Shown here: in pieces, positions 1-12,400 of the stretch | How the letters are laid out: each line of letters opens with the position of its first letter | Numbering within the stretch: position 1 is the first letter of the stretch | From: Saccoglossus kowalevskii | Lineage: Eukaryota; Hemichordata; Enteropneusta; Harrimaniidae | Length of the DNA stretch: 22,237 bases | Reading direction: 5' to 3' | Assembly: GCF_000003605.2 (NCBI RefSeq) | Contig: NW_003112965.1 | Location: 367,258-389,494 of the forward strand | Program-made: the position numbers and the translations under genes | Notes under the pieces: model-generated | Database searches by the model: none | Told to the model about the DNA's origin: nothing | Seen by the model: only the letters and a program-made list of their open reading frames with translations

Positions 1-240
1 ACCTGTGGTTCACCAGTCACTTTGTGGGTTGGCTAACCTATGCCCTGTGGTTCACTAGTCACTTTGTGGGGTGGCTAACCTGTGCCCTGTGGTTCACCAG
101 TCACTTTGTGGGTTGGCTAACCTGTGTCCTGTGGTTCACCAGTCATCTTGTGGGTTGGCTTACCTATGCCTTTTGGTTCATCAATTACTTCATGGGTTGG
201 CTAACCTGTGTCCTTTTGTTCACCAGTCACTTTTGGGGTT
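1..240. repeat. 42-bp minisatellite, about 5.7 copies
   Basis: A unit of 42 bp is repeated head to tail, each copy carrying the core GTGGTTCACCAGTCACTTTG followed by a GGGTTGGCTAACCT-like half. The copies diverge towards the right (CATTACTT-like and TTTTGTTC variants) and the array stops near 240. It continues off the left edge. It lies in the intron just upstream of the first visible kinesin exon. Because 42 is a multiple of three, two frames stay open across it and give repetitive pseudo-proteins (GWLT.ALWFTSHFV); I do not regard these as genes. Confidence 0.93.
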
Positions 241-325
241 ATTTAGCATAAGTTATGCAAGTCATCAACTTATTTTTGAAATATGTTTTGATATAAATGT
301 TAATCATGTTTTCTAATTGTTCTAG

Positions 326-484
326 TTATAATGTATGTATCATGGCATATGGACAAACTGGCAGTGGAAAAACACATACTATGTTGGGTCCACATTATAT
401 CACAGGTAATATGGCAAGTTATGTGCCTAAAGAACCATGTGAAAGAGATGGTACAGTACCTAGGGCAGCAAGGGAACTATTCAA
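326..484 (+). CDS. KIF25: KIF25-like exon A: P-loop exon
   Basis: The acceptor is TTCTAG at 320-325 and the donor is GTAAGT at 485. The exon begins with the third base of a codon, then reads [20 protein letters not shown] and on to RAARELF plus two bases. It contains the Walker A nucleotide-binding loop and the start of helix alpha-2. Its length of 159 nt is a multiple of three, with phase 2 on both sides. It is the first exon visible; earlier exons lie to the left of the window. Confidence 0.95.
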
Positions 485-3400
485 GTAAGTGTCATTCTCA
501 TCTCTGTATTATATCATAGACCCTCCATGATTAGATGGATAAAATATCTCAATTGCAATAGACTTTTTTGTCATTATAACATTTATTTATATGACAAGGT
601 TCCCTGTTCAGACGCATGTATGTATGTTTTGACCTCCATGCTGCATACATCTCCACCTGCTGGGAATGATTACAGTCAAACATTACAAATACATCACATC
701 ATACATTGCACATGTATTTGTTTTATGATCTAATTTAAGATGGCTGAATGATGGCCATATTAATGCTAAAATTCATCCAAATTAAGCATTCCTGCCATTC
801 AAAAACTGAATCGCACTCATGTATGGGCATATTTCTTTCAAAATTAGTATGTCCATTGAGCATATCAGGTTTTTGATGCAGTCATTGTTTTGTACAGTTC
901 AGATTTAAAACATTTTAAAAAGCACAGTTCCAGTGCTATACAACACAAGTAGTACACAAAACACACATAATAAACTTGCTTTAGTTTGTATCATGTCTGT
1001 CATACAAGTGTCAGTCACAATAAATAATAAAGACATGAATGTCTTATATCTGTCATCATACCATGAGAAAGAACTTTGGGATGACTGACGTTTAGCTCAT
1101 AAGAGATCCCCGACAAATACCAATAGGGACTGTGTCATTTCAATGACTTGTTATCTCATGAAATTTAAAACATAATTTGTTTTGAATACTGTATTTCAGA
1201 TTAATTCAAGAGAAGCCAGCTGGATCTCATACAGTAGAAGTATCTGTCTGTGAAGTATATAACAATGATATTTATGATTTATTGAGACCTGGATCTGTTA
1301 AACATGATGTGATAACAACAAATGAAGGCTCCAGAGATGTCCCATCATTGACTCAAAAGTTAGTAAAAACAAAAGATTATTCTTTGTGATCTCTTGGGGG
1401 TGCTCTTTCAAAGTCATAACAGTTATTCACCAGTCATTTTGTGCAAGTGAATGATTTGCAGTTCTCGAGAAAACACATTATTTAAGATTGTGTTAGTTAT
1501 TTGCTACCTCTACAAGATGGAATGAACAGCTGTGAATATATGTAATGGTACTCACATTGATATGTATATGTGCCGCCAAAAAGGGTCCCAAATTCACCAC
1601 TTCTGTCTGAAAAGGGGTATGTTATTTTACCCTGTCTGTCTGAAAAGGGGTATCCTTTTTTCATTATTTCTGTCTGAAAAAGGGTCCATATTTTGCAAAG
1701 ACTGTCTTGAGGAGCTTGAGGGACCCAACAATCAGGAGAATGAAGCTGATTTTTTCTTTCTGTAAAGCCCACCTGCTTTTCCCTTGATACCATTTTTGCT
1801 TACTGTCTGGAAAGGGGTGTCAAATATCCACAGTTTGTCTGAAAAGGGGTAGGCAAGTTGAGTTTATTTCTGTCTGATAAGGGGTAGGGGTTTTAAACAA
1901 CCAACTACACACCCCTGTCAGTATTTTTTTGCAAGTACCCCCTCCTCCCAGGATGTAATGTCACCCATAGTCAAATATTATGTATTTACTGCTGCTTCAA
2001 TTACTTTATTGTATTTATGAAATGTTTTTTGTTGTGTTTTACAGGTCAGTTCATAGTGCAGATGAAGTGGTAGCTTTAGTACAATATGGTATGATACATA
2101 GATGTACTGATGCTACATTGATACATGAACACTCCAGTAGATCTCATCTTGTAGTTACTTTAACAGTCACATCTCCTATTATGGAAACACCAACAACACC
2201 ATCAACATCAAGAACTGGGTCACCTACTGATGTGTTTGCTGGTGAGTTCTCAACTCAAGTCATATTTCATAGTACTGGTATCTGTTATATTCATCATACC
2301 TTCAACATTATGGGTTCATGCCATCAAAACAAAAATTGGATCAAGATACAAGAGTCCAAAATGTCATGGAAATTGACATATTTACACTGGTATTTTTATA
2401 ATGAGATTATTACTTCCTATCTATAAATTTTGCTTGAATGCTTGAAGAAAATAATGGGAGTTAGTGATATATTGAATTGCCACAGTTATGATGTGGGTTC
2501 CTCGGTCATGTACAGCATATGTAAAATACATTATTTATTTTCAAAGAATTTGCTCACCAAAAACTTTGAATTTTTTTTTTTATTGCTGTTTACAGCACAA
2601 CGAATAAAAAAAATAAATACCTAATTTCTAAGATGCAATGGATTTTCTGAAAATAACCCTGAGTTTATTTATTGTTTTTCCATCCTAGTACCTCAAGCTC
2701 CAAGCCAAGGAACTAGAGAGAACAGACGTCTTTTACCAAATCCATTAGGATCCTGTAGTGGAAGTATGAAAGCTATGCGTTCTAGATCGCCATCACCATC
2801 CAGAAATATAGAGTATATGGCTAATAATATGCCTGTGGTGAAAACTAAACTGCAGCTAGTAGATTTAGCTGGATCTGAGTGTGTTGGTAAGATATTTATT
2901 ATTAAATTCCGTTTTCAGTTGCTGTTTGTTCTATACTTTCTATTTCCTGTTCAAGCACAGCCTAAATAAGGAACTGATAACTTATCCGTTGTCATTCTGT
3001 CTGTTTATTAGCAGTATGTTCTAATTAATTAATCAGCAGATATCAATCAATGTCGAAAAACAAATCATAGCATCCTGTTTTCAAAATTTTCACTGTTAAT
3101 CACCTTTTCCCCAAATCCATTAAAACAAATGGGATGTGCAATTCAATATTTCAAATATTTTTTTGTGACAAGCGATAGTTTCAGACATTGAATGTCTCTT
3201 CTGACTTTATTGGTTTTGGCATATAGTGCATTTTGCCACAGAATCTATGTGTCATGTTTGGAACTATTAGCTTCTAATCATGATGTCATTATGGCAATTT
3301 AATAATTATAAGTTTTTTTAATGGTAAATAACAATAATTTAGTAGTTATTATGTTACTATTATTTTGTTAATGCATTCAATGTGTTCTCATCATGTTGAT

Positions 3401-6400
3401 TTCTACACAGTGGTGAATGAAACATACTTTCTAATTGTATTTTGATATTTCATAAATGTAAAACAAATATTAAAATACTCAGAATTTCAAAAATATGTTT
3501 GTTTCATTGTGGATCAATTTAAAGCTATTACACAGATGAAGATATTCTTTGTTTCATATTATTTAGTATCTTTTTTTAAGTACTTTTACTAACACAGAAA
3601 CATTCATGTCTTGTTACTTTTATACTGCGTATTTTTTTTTCCAAACGCTGTAATAATATTTAAGTTGATTGTTTTAATATTTGCTAATTCAGGTATGTCT
3701 GGTGTGACTGGTGCTGCATTACGTGAGACACAATTTATCAATAAAAGTCTGTGTGCTTTGGCTGATGTCCTAGGTGCATTAGCTGAACATAGATCACATG
3801 TACCATATAGAAATAGTAGATTAACTCATCTACTCCAGGACTCTATTGGTAAGAAATTAATTTATGTAGAAAACCAAACACTCAAGAGATTTATAATATT
3901 ATTATAAACATTATGATTTGTTTCATTACATGGTCATACTTAATCACACCTGCCAGACTGTCTAACCACCTTACCAAAGGTCTGCTCACAAAGTACAATG
4001 TAGTCTACAAGGACTTTAAACTCTCAGTTAGAGGGCAGTTACTACTCCATGTATGTCAAAGTTATAGCCAGAAAATAAATAAAGTGCTTGTCTAAAAACT
4101 TTATCAAAATGTAAAATAGCAGTTGTTAGTGTGTGGCCATGAAAGTAGTCTATTTTTTATTGATTATTTATGGCTATTTTGTAATTTGCAATCAAAATTA
4201 GAAAGTTTTATAGAAATTTTGACTGTCAAATAAAATTTTGTATTCTTCTAAAATGACAGACACTTCTTCTGATTAGGAGTAATGAATGCATTGTGGCTGA
4301 GGGTCAGGGTTGTAGGGGTGTTTAGTTGTAGCTGTGTAGTTGTGATGATCCTGGAGCTGCTCATATTGAGCCATGTGAGATGGTTTGGGGATCCATATCT
4401 GTGAACATGGTGATATACAAGTATTTATATGCATAACCATTGTGTCCACTCATAAGGCTTGAATAGACCGACTTTTCTTACACATAAAAACAGGACAAAC
4501 AAAGGTCATAGTGGCATCAAAACGTCACATGGGAAACAACAAACGCAAAATTTTGTTTAATATTTCCAAGCTCAATAATGTGCATTACACATTTTATAGT
4601 GGTCAATTTTGATGAAGTAAGGGTATTTTAACATAATATTGCCCTCTGAATGATAGGTATTGTAAAAACTACTGTAAAATACTTTATTTTCGCTTGGAAT
4701 TTATATTCGCTATTTTCGCTGAAGGAATAATTCAGTGAAAATAAAATCAAGCGAACATACATTTTTCCTATATTTTACATTTAAATCATCAAGAATCACT
4801 GAAAATAAATTCTATACAAAACACCCAAAAAGTCTTCTCAGCGAAAATTAGTTCCAGCTAAAATAAAGTATTTCACAGTATAAAAAATAAAATTCAAGTT
4901 GAAAATCATTCATTATAGTAAGTCTTGTAATGAATGGAAAATCATCTATTCACTGATGCTATTTTGCTCCCCGCCTAAATGATTTTTCAAAACACTTCAA
5001 ATCATCAAATATTTCAAGCAAGTCTTCATAATTGTTTTGGTTTTGCTTCAATCCTGTGATTCCATTTGTTTTCTTATTTTATTAGGTGGTGATTCTAAGT
5101 TATTAGTGATGTTATGTGTGTCACCAGCACAACGCTATATCACAGAATCCATGCAGTCCTTGGGATTTGGTAGCAGAGCTAGACAAGTAGCTCGTGGTCC
5201 TATCAAGAAACGACCAGCCATGTTAGGTATTAACAATGCTAGCATTTCATCTTTTACATACCTCACCTCATGTACATTCATATGAAGTTTCAGAATGTTC
5301 ATGCTGTACATTGCATGGACACAAACAAATAACACATGTATGTGAATGTCAGGTTTAGTACTATCATCCAAATACAATGTTCACTCATTGTTTCCATTAA
5401 AAGTTGCAGTAAAGGACATCCAATGAATTATCTCTCAATGTATATCTCCTCTTCAAAAATTTACAATAATTCCATACTTATGCTTTGATTCACAATCACT
5501 GTTAAGATATTTCTGAATCAATTTAGGCATTTGTGTAAAATAGAGGGACTTTAATTCCGATGCCTGTCACCATTTTTAATATTTTGAAATTTGATTATAT
5601 TTCAAATCCTAAATCATACGAAAACCAAGTAACTCTTATGTCATGTACCACCTTTACCTCCCTCAACCCTAATCCTAACTCATGAAGTGGTGTAATATGA
5701 AGTTATTACGAGATTACCTCAAAGTATGCACGAAGACAGTACAGCTAGTATCGACCGGCACACAGCAGAGGTCGATCCGCGGCAAACTGTCTAAGTGCAT
5801 ACTTTGAGGTATTCTTGTAATAACCTTATTATTATACATTTTTTCCTTCCAAGGATACATCATGGGAATGCCCAAATCCAAAATGTTTAAAACAGAATCA
5901 ACGAACTTCTTTGTGTGGAGTTTGGTCAAACCCTGATAGCAGCCATGTTTGTTTTTATTATTAGAGGACGCTTAAGCTCATAATCATTTCATATTTGGAA
6001 TTTGCATTTCCTTATATGGTAGAATGAAAATTTACGGCAAAATTACGACACTCTGTAACTTATGGCGTTGTGGTGACAGATGTATAATAATCCTAATTAT
6101 TGCAATACACTACCAGTAGTATGTACATTTTTAAAATGACTTTACAGCCAGACTATGCTGCTCTATTCTACACCAATCCATTGATGTATACGTGGAGTGC
6201 ATGTAAAGATGGTATGCATGTGTTATGTGTTATTGCATGTATATAATTGTTAAGATATCCTCCCTACAGCAGGTATTGTTCCAGTAGAACATAGCAGTGG
6301 ATCAACCAGCCCTACATTTGAGTTGAGGAAACCACCTCCATCACCATCCCCTTCCTGGCTATGTAAATCAAGTATGCCAACTACTACTATAGTGATTTTA

Positions 6401-9400
6401 ATCAGCTGTAATAATAACACACTAGTAGCTTTGTAGTGGCCTGCTATTGTAATGCTTGTATCACCTAAAATTAGTCTGTGCTGGTGGATATTTAATTTTG
6501 CTTTTGAAAAGATGCATTTACATTGCTAAGTCTTTGAATAATCATAATATTATGAGATTTAAAGCAAGGGAGTCACCTGTGCATGCGTCAGATGCCATAG
6601 CGTGTCATTGTTTACAAACAAGCGCCTATCCATGATCCTTTGCGTTTTTAGCATGTGTTGTTATTGTCGCTTAGGACTCGTGCATGGGCAGGTGACAACC
6701 CTCTCGCTTTAAAGAATACTGCAAAGTATACACAACGTATGGTTATTGTTAAGATGTACTAGTATCTTATATTGCCTGAGTGGAGGTATATTATTGTCAT
6801 AACCTAATATTAAATTAAAATAGACACATGTATTTTATTTTTGCTCATTTGTCATAAACTATTGGTATATTGGTATATCAGATTTATTCATTCATTTGAT
6901 ATAAAATAGTATTCTGCAGTATATGGTCTCAGAATTGACAAAAAGTTAGTTGATACAATGAAAAGTCTCAAAGAAGGTATTATTTTTGGCTTCCAAGAGC
7001 ATAAACAGGAGCCCATTGTATGTCTTGATGTGTGGGTGGATAAATGTTTATTTACATGGACTTTGAATGTGCTAAACAACACTGCTTTTATACACACATT
7101 TTCTTAACGAAGAAAGAGCAGTTTAAAATTTATTATTTAATTATTTAGTACTTTTAAATTATTTATTTTCTATTGCACTGAGTAAATAAGTAAGGTCAAT
7201 CCTGTATAAATATTATTTTTATGGTCTGTAATAATTTATGACAAATCAGTGAAAATGTATTACATATGTGTCAACCAATTTGAAATTTTCAGTGAAAAAA
7301 TAAATGCACCCACAATATAAATACTATCTACAAATACCAACTCAGATTTAAGCCCAATTTTTAGTGATACTTTGCATGCAATGTAGTGGTAATGTGATAC
7401 TTAGTTGCCATGGTAACTGGTGATTTAAGGTGCTACAACATAATATTCATAATATATACTCACTATACATTATATCAATAATTTCTAATATAGATATGAC
7501 GTGTCAACATTTCATGATTTTAGTAGTTTAGAATGTGTGTTCAGTAATCTTGAAGTAATCCTTGTTTTAGTCACAGTGATTCAAACTATATCACTATTAT
7601 GGGGTCATAGTTCAAGAGAACCCACTGTTATGGGGTCATAGGTCACTCCAATAGGTCAACCTTTTGAGTAACAGAAGTTTGAATTCATTTGGAAAGTGAA
7701 AATATTTGGTTACTGTAATATCTGGAAATGATTATCGATGCTTAGTAGTTCACAACTTGAATTTGGCTTGAACTCACTCAAAATGCTGAATTTGTAGAAA
7801 TATTAAATGGTACACTTGTACCCACTATAGGTAGTGGTGGCATGTCTGGAGAGAGTGGACTAGTCAGTAATACACCTGATAGACGACGTGCATTTCATCA
7901 GCGTCATAACAACCACCAAAGGGATAGAGGGTTAAGTGCTAGTATCAGTGACAGCACACCACCGCCATCACCAAGACAATCTCCAAAGATACAAAGTATG
8001 AACTGATTTATGTATTTTTGTGTGCTATTCTAATATTTGTTTTTGCACAGAAATCCCTTGTAGAAAACATCTAACTGATTTTCTTTGTCATTAAGTTTAC
8101 TGATAGGGAACCACAATATTAAATACGGAATATGTACGACTTTTTTTTTAAATTCCAGATTGGTAGATACAAAAAAAATGTAGACATAATTGGTTCGTCT
8201 TCTTTACTTATGGGAGCTTTTTTTTGAAGCCTAAATAAAGAGTTTGATTTTATCTTCATTAAGTTTTGTCTGAGTTAATACAAAACGACGTCACTTTAAA
8301 AGAAATGTCTGATTTTGAAATAACATTTACTACTTAAAGTACTCTTTGTTTATTTTATTTTCAATATCATTATCAAGTATTTTGTAAGGATTTTTATGAT
8401 GATTTGGCCATTAAGGTTCCGATACTTGTGTTTTGTGTGATTATGTTTAGTGCATTCTGAAGTGCCTAAAAGTAAATAATTTAAATTTGACTTTTCACAT
8501 TCTAAATGGATGCCTGTGCACTGTAAGCGACAAAGACAAGTTACACAATTCTTTAATTATGCAAAATTATACACTAGTAATGTTCAAACAGGAACTAAAA
8601 GTATTATCGGTAGATAGAATTAACGATCAAACCAGTAAATGAAAGCATTGATACTTTAACACTAAAATGATTTTCACAATATAATACTTTTCTTTTCTTT
8701 TACTGCGTAATATTTTGTAAATATTTAGTCACTTAATTCATTTTTAATGTTGACACTACACCTCATTTTATTTACCATATATATGTAATCATATTTATGC
8801 TTATTTTAATATTTCTAATAATTTCCTCCCCTCATCTAACATTCACATGGCATTGCCTCGTGTTGGTGTATTCCTATCTCTATTGTATTGTATTGTATTG
8901 GTGTGAATTGATAAGGCCAGACTTTTTTTATTCCTTGTTTCTTGAGTTTTTATAAGGCAATTTTTTTGAGGAGGGCGAAAAAAAAAATAAAATTAATTTT
9001 TTTTTCCATTAAATTTGTGTGATTCTCAAAGAATTGTAAGTGAGATCATTGATCGGAGAGAAAAAATGAAATACAATTTTATTCCATGAATAACCTGGTT
9101 TCTCATCTGCGCGAGACTTCGGTACTTTGATCATGATACTCCCACGAAAATACAACTTGGATTTGTTATGCGGTGAAAAAATGAGAGATAAAAATAATAT
9201 TTTTTAGCAATTTTTTGCGCTTACAAGTCGGCGGGCGCGAGAAATTACGCTGAAATAACATTTTATTTTTATTTCATTTTCGGCTCCTGTTCATTCTGCG
9301 GGTTCGCAAAACAAAGGTTAATAAAAGTCTGGCCTAAATGTCACTATATATCAATGTGTGTATTTTATTTTATATTGTAAGTATAGCTGCAAGCAGCAAT

Positions 9401-12400
9401 GACCATCTCGCATTCAATATGTAACCCACCAAACAAACAAATAGACTAGTATTATGGTTGTATATTTGATTGCTTGGTAGACTAGCTTTGATTTTTTCTC
9501 ACGCAGCACAGTTATTGAGTAAATGGATGTGTGTTTAAAATTTAAAGCGCGGTAGTCGTCGCGCTGCGCATGTGCGAGATATATGGGTCTCGTATAAACA
9601 AAGATGGCGACCTTGACTGTTGCGCAGATCAACAAGTATGAATTGAGACGTTTCCAAGCTTTAATTAGGTAAATATTCATGTGATTGGAAGGTAAAAAAA
9701 GGAGTCACCAGCGGTAATTAGTGCAAGTCGCGCCCAGTTCAAACCTCATACTTGTGATTTCCATTTGAAAAGCGCACCGGATTGTGGGAAAAACAATGTT
9801 TATCAACACAAATGTCGAACATGCGCGACGACTACCACGCTTTAAGTTATTGAAATATTATAACAACATTTTGTGGTGCTTGTAGTTTTTATGAAGACCC
9901 ATTGTCACTGTTAGATTTGTTTGTCTGAATTTAACTTGCATGAATATTAAAAGCATAAGATAATGATTGCATGCCATTCATAATATATTCATAATGTTGT
10001 TCCTCTATCTGGTATGATTTCTCTCCTGGGGGGGGGGGGTCACTCAACTGAAAGTGGGTAAGCAACCTTGAAAGAAAAAAAAATATTTTGATTAACATGT
10101 TTAGAGGTATAATATCACTTTTATCATACAGCAGTCATTGTCGGTTAATTTGCATTGCAGGCCTTGCTTTGGGGTCTTTGGTAATGATATCATATATACG
10201 ACTTGCTGCTGATACAATCCATCAATGAAAAAGTCAAGCTCAGACACAAATAGTCAGCAATAGTAGCTGCTTGATAATAGTGAACTGTCGCTTTCAGATG
10301 ATTAACATACTCCATGAGAAAAATATTTGTAAAAATATGAAAAACACGTCTTTTTTAAGGCTTCTCATTAACAGGAATGAAAAAACTGCAACCGGTTTAC
10401 TCCAGTTATGTCATTCATCCTTATTTTTTTTTTAATAATTTTTTTTATTTGCGAATATAAGAAATACAAAAAAGGAAAAACTAAAAAGCTGAAACGTATG
10501 AAAACATTAGAAATGAGTACATTTAAAAAAAAAACAGGACAAAAGACAATAAAAAAATGATAGTAATTCATCTTGCTGCACACCCTGTTATTCTATCAGG
10601 GTATAATTTCTTGACACTATTTTATGAAAAGTAGTTGTTTTACATTTAGCAATACATCCTAAGAGTTAACCCCTCCCCCAAAGCTCTATTTTCAAGGTTG
10701 GTATCCAAGTTTTAGCCGAGTGTACTTCCCCTGTATGTCCTATTATTTTAGCCCCATTGATAATGCTTACCCATAATGCAATATTGTGGTTCTACATTTG
10801 GATCCTGCAGACTTTTATATAGTATTTCTTTGTTTCTTTCAAGCTGATACCGGTCCATTGTCCCCTGGTAAAGGGAAAGGAGGTTCATCAAGACCATCTA
10901 TGATTCCAGGTAAAATAATAATTAATTTATAACAGACAAGTCAAGGAAAGTTGTATAATTACTGTATAATTTTATATTTTTTTTCTCCAAAATTGTGATC
11001 AAGATAAAAATTGTGACCGATACAAATTTTGTTGTAATTATTAAAAAATTATTAAATAAAATTATAGAATAATGCATAGAAATGTTGCGCCACAATTGTG
11101 ACAGGCAAAAATATTGTGCTCAAATTGTAAGAGTCACAGAAACCTTCCCAGAATAAACACATGCACTTGTAACAGAACAAATCTGATATAATACAAGGTC
11201 TTGTACTATTTCCCTGTGTTTATACATTGTATATCTATTTTAAAGCTTATGTTTCCTTGGATTCAGTATTGTCATCATCAGCAAATAAAAACAGAGGTAA
11301 CATCATTATTGTCGTTATTAAATGTGTAATACATGTAAAACACTAGTTGTTTTATTAATGGGTGTAATACATGTAAAACACTAGTTGTTCTATTAATACA
11401 TGTAATACATGTAAAACACTAGTTGTTCTATTAATACATGTAAAACACTAGTTGTTCTATTAATACATGTAAAACACTAGCTGTTCTATTAATACGTGTA
11501 ATACATGTAAAACACTAGTTGTTCTATTAATACATGTAATACATGTAAAACACTAGTTGTTCTATTAATACATGTAAAACACTAGTTGTTCTAATAATAC
11601 TCATACATGTATTTGTTGTAATATAGTGTTGAGTGAGTATTTGGTTGGTATAACATGTAAATAACCAAGGTTTAACACTCATTCTAATCTTATATGACCA
11701 GTATAGTGAATTTATGTATAAACAAATTTATAATAGTGTGCCCTGTAACAGGACTGAGTCAAAATGGAATCCCCCCAAATCAAGTTGAGTCAGCTTGTTG
11801 ACTGCTGGGAAGGATAGTCTTTAAAAAATAAAATAAAATTGTATGTGACTCTGTAGGTGACTTAGTCAGATGAGACATGATCCTTTTTCTTCAATCTACA
11901 TATAAGAATGCAACAACTTTGTATCATAAATATTGAATCTATCTATAGCGGATCAACATTACCATTCTTGAATACACTATACTGTGTAGATAAAGTTCAA
12001 ACAAAAATATTTGTGTACACCCTGACTAAGCTAGTATGAATTACAAAATATTTTATTCAAGCCAGTGGAAGTCCCAAAAAAATCACTGTTGATGTATGAA
12101 GTATTATAAAACTAACTGACATGTTGTTGTCATTGATATTACTATTAACTATAATCTTATTAAGTATGTGGTAGTTGTGTGTCTAAAATAACGCAGTGCT
12201 AACAACTCCTAATACTGAATGTTGATTTCATATCCTAGTGAATTTGGTGTAAACAAACAATGTAATATACACACATTGTATATGTTGCATGGGACCCACT
12301 CAACATGACAACTGTGATGCTTTAAACATCTATTGTTTAATTTGTCCAATCTTTTTTTTAATTTTTCATTTGTTTCTTGTATGGAAAGTTTATAGTATCT

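Noticed and set aside
24-316. Open frames with 14-residue repeats (GWLT.ALWFTSH type)
   Set aside because: They are translations of the 42-bp minisatellite inside an intron, with no start context, splice logic or homology.
1497-1793. Minus-strand frame with repeated (Y)PFSDR
   Set aside because: It is the reverse reading of the TGTCTGAAAAGGGGTA repeat in an intron; the repetition comes from DNA repeats.
1604-1886. CRISPR-like look of evenly short repeats and spacers
   Set aside because: Spacers vary from about 16 to 120 bp, the repeats diverge, and the host is an animal genome with introns.
2242-2426. Continuation of exon C past the donor
   Set aside because: GTGAGT at 2242 is a strong donor and the next exon resumes in phase; the residues read through have no kinesin character.
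5714-5929. Minus-strand frame over the hairpin element
   Set aside because: It spans the 123-bp foldback and intron sequence; no family is recognised.
9383-9403. TATAGCTGCAAGCAGCAATG as the tip of another dispersed element
   Set aside because: The phrase and its GCTGC-AA-GCAGC hairpin look familiar from animal repeats, but no matching second end was found.
9414-9680. Minus-strand 88-residue frame
   Set aside because: It crosses the left end of a MITE and AT-rich intron and has no domain.
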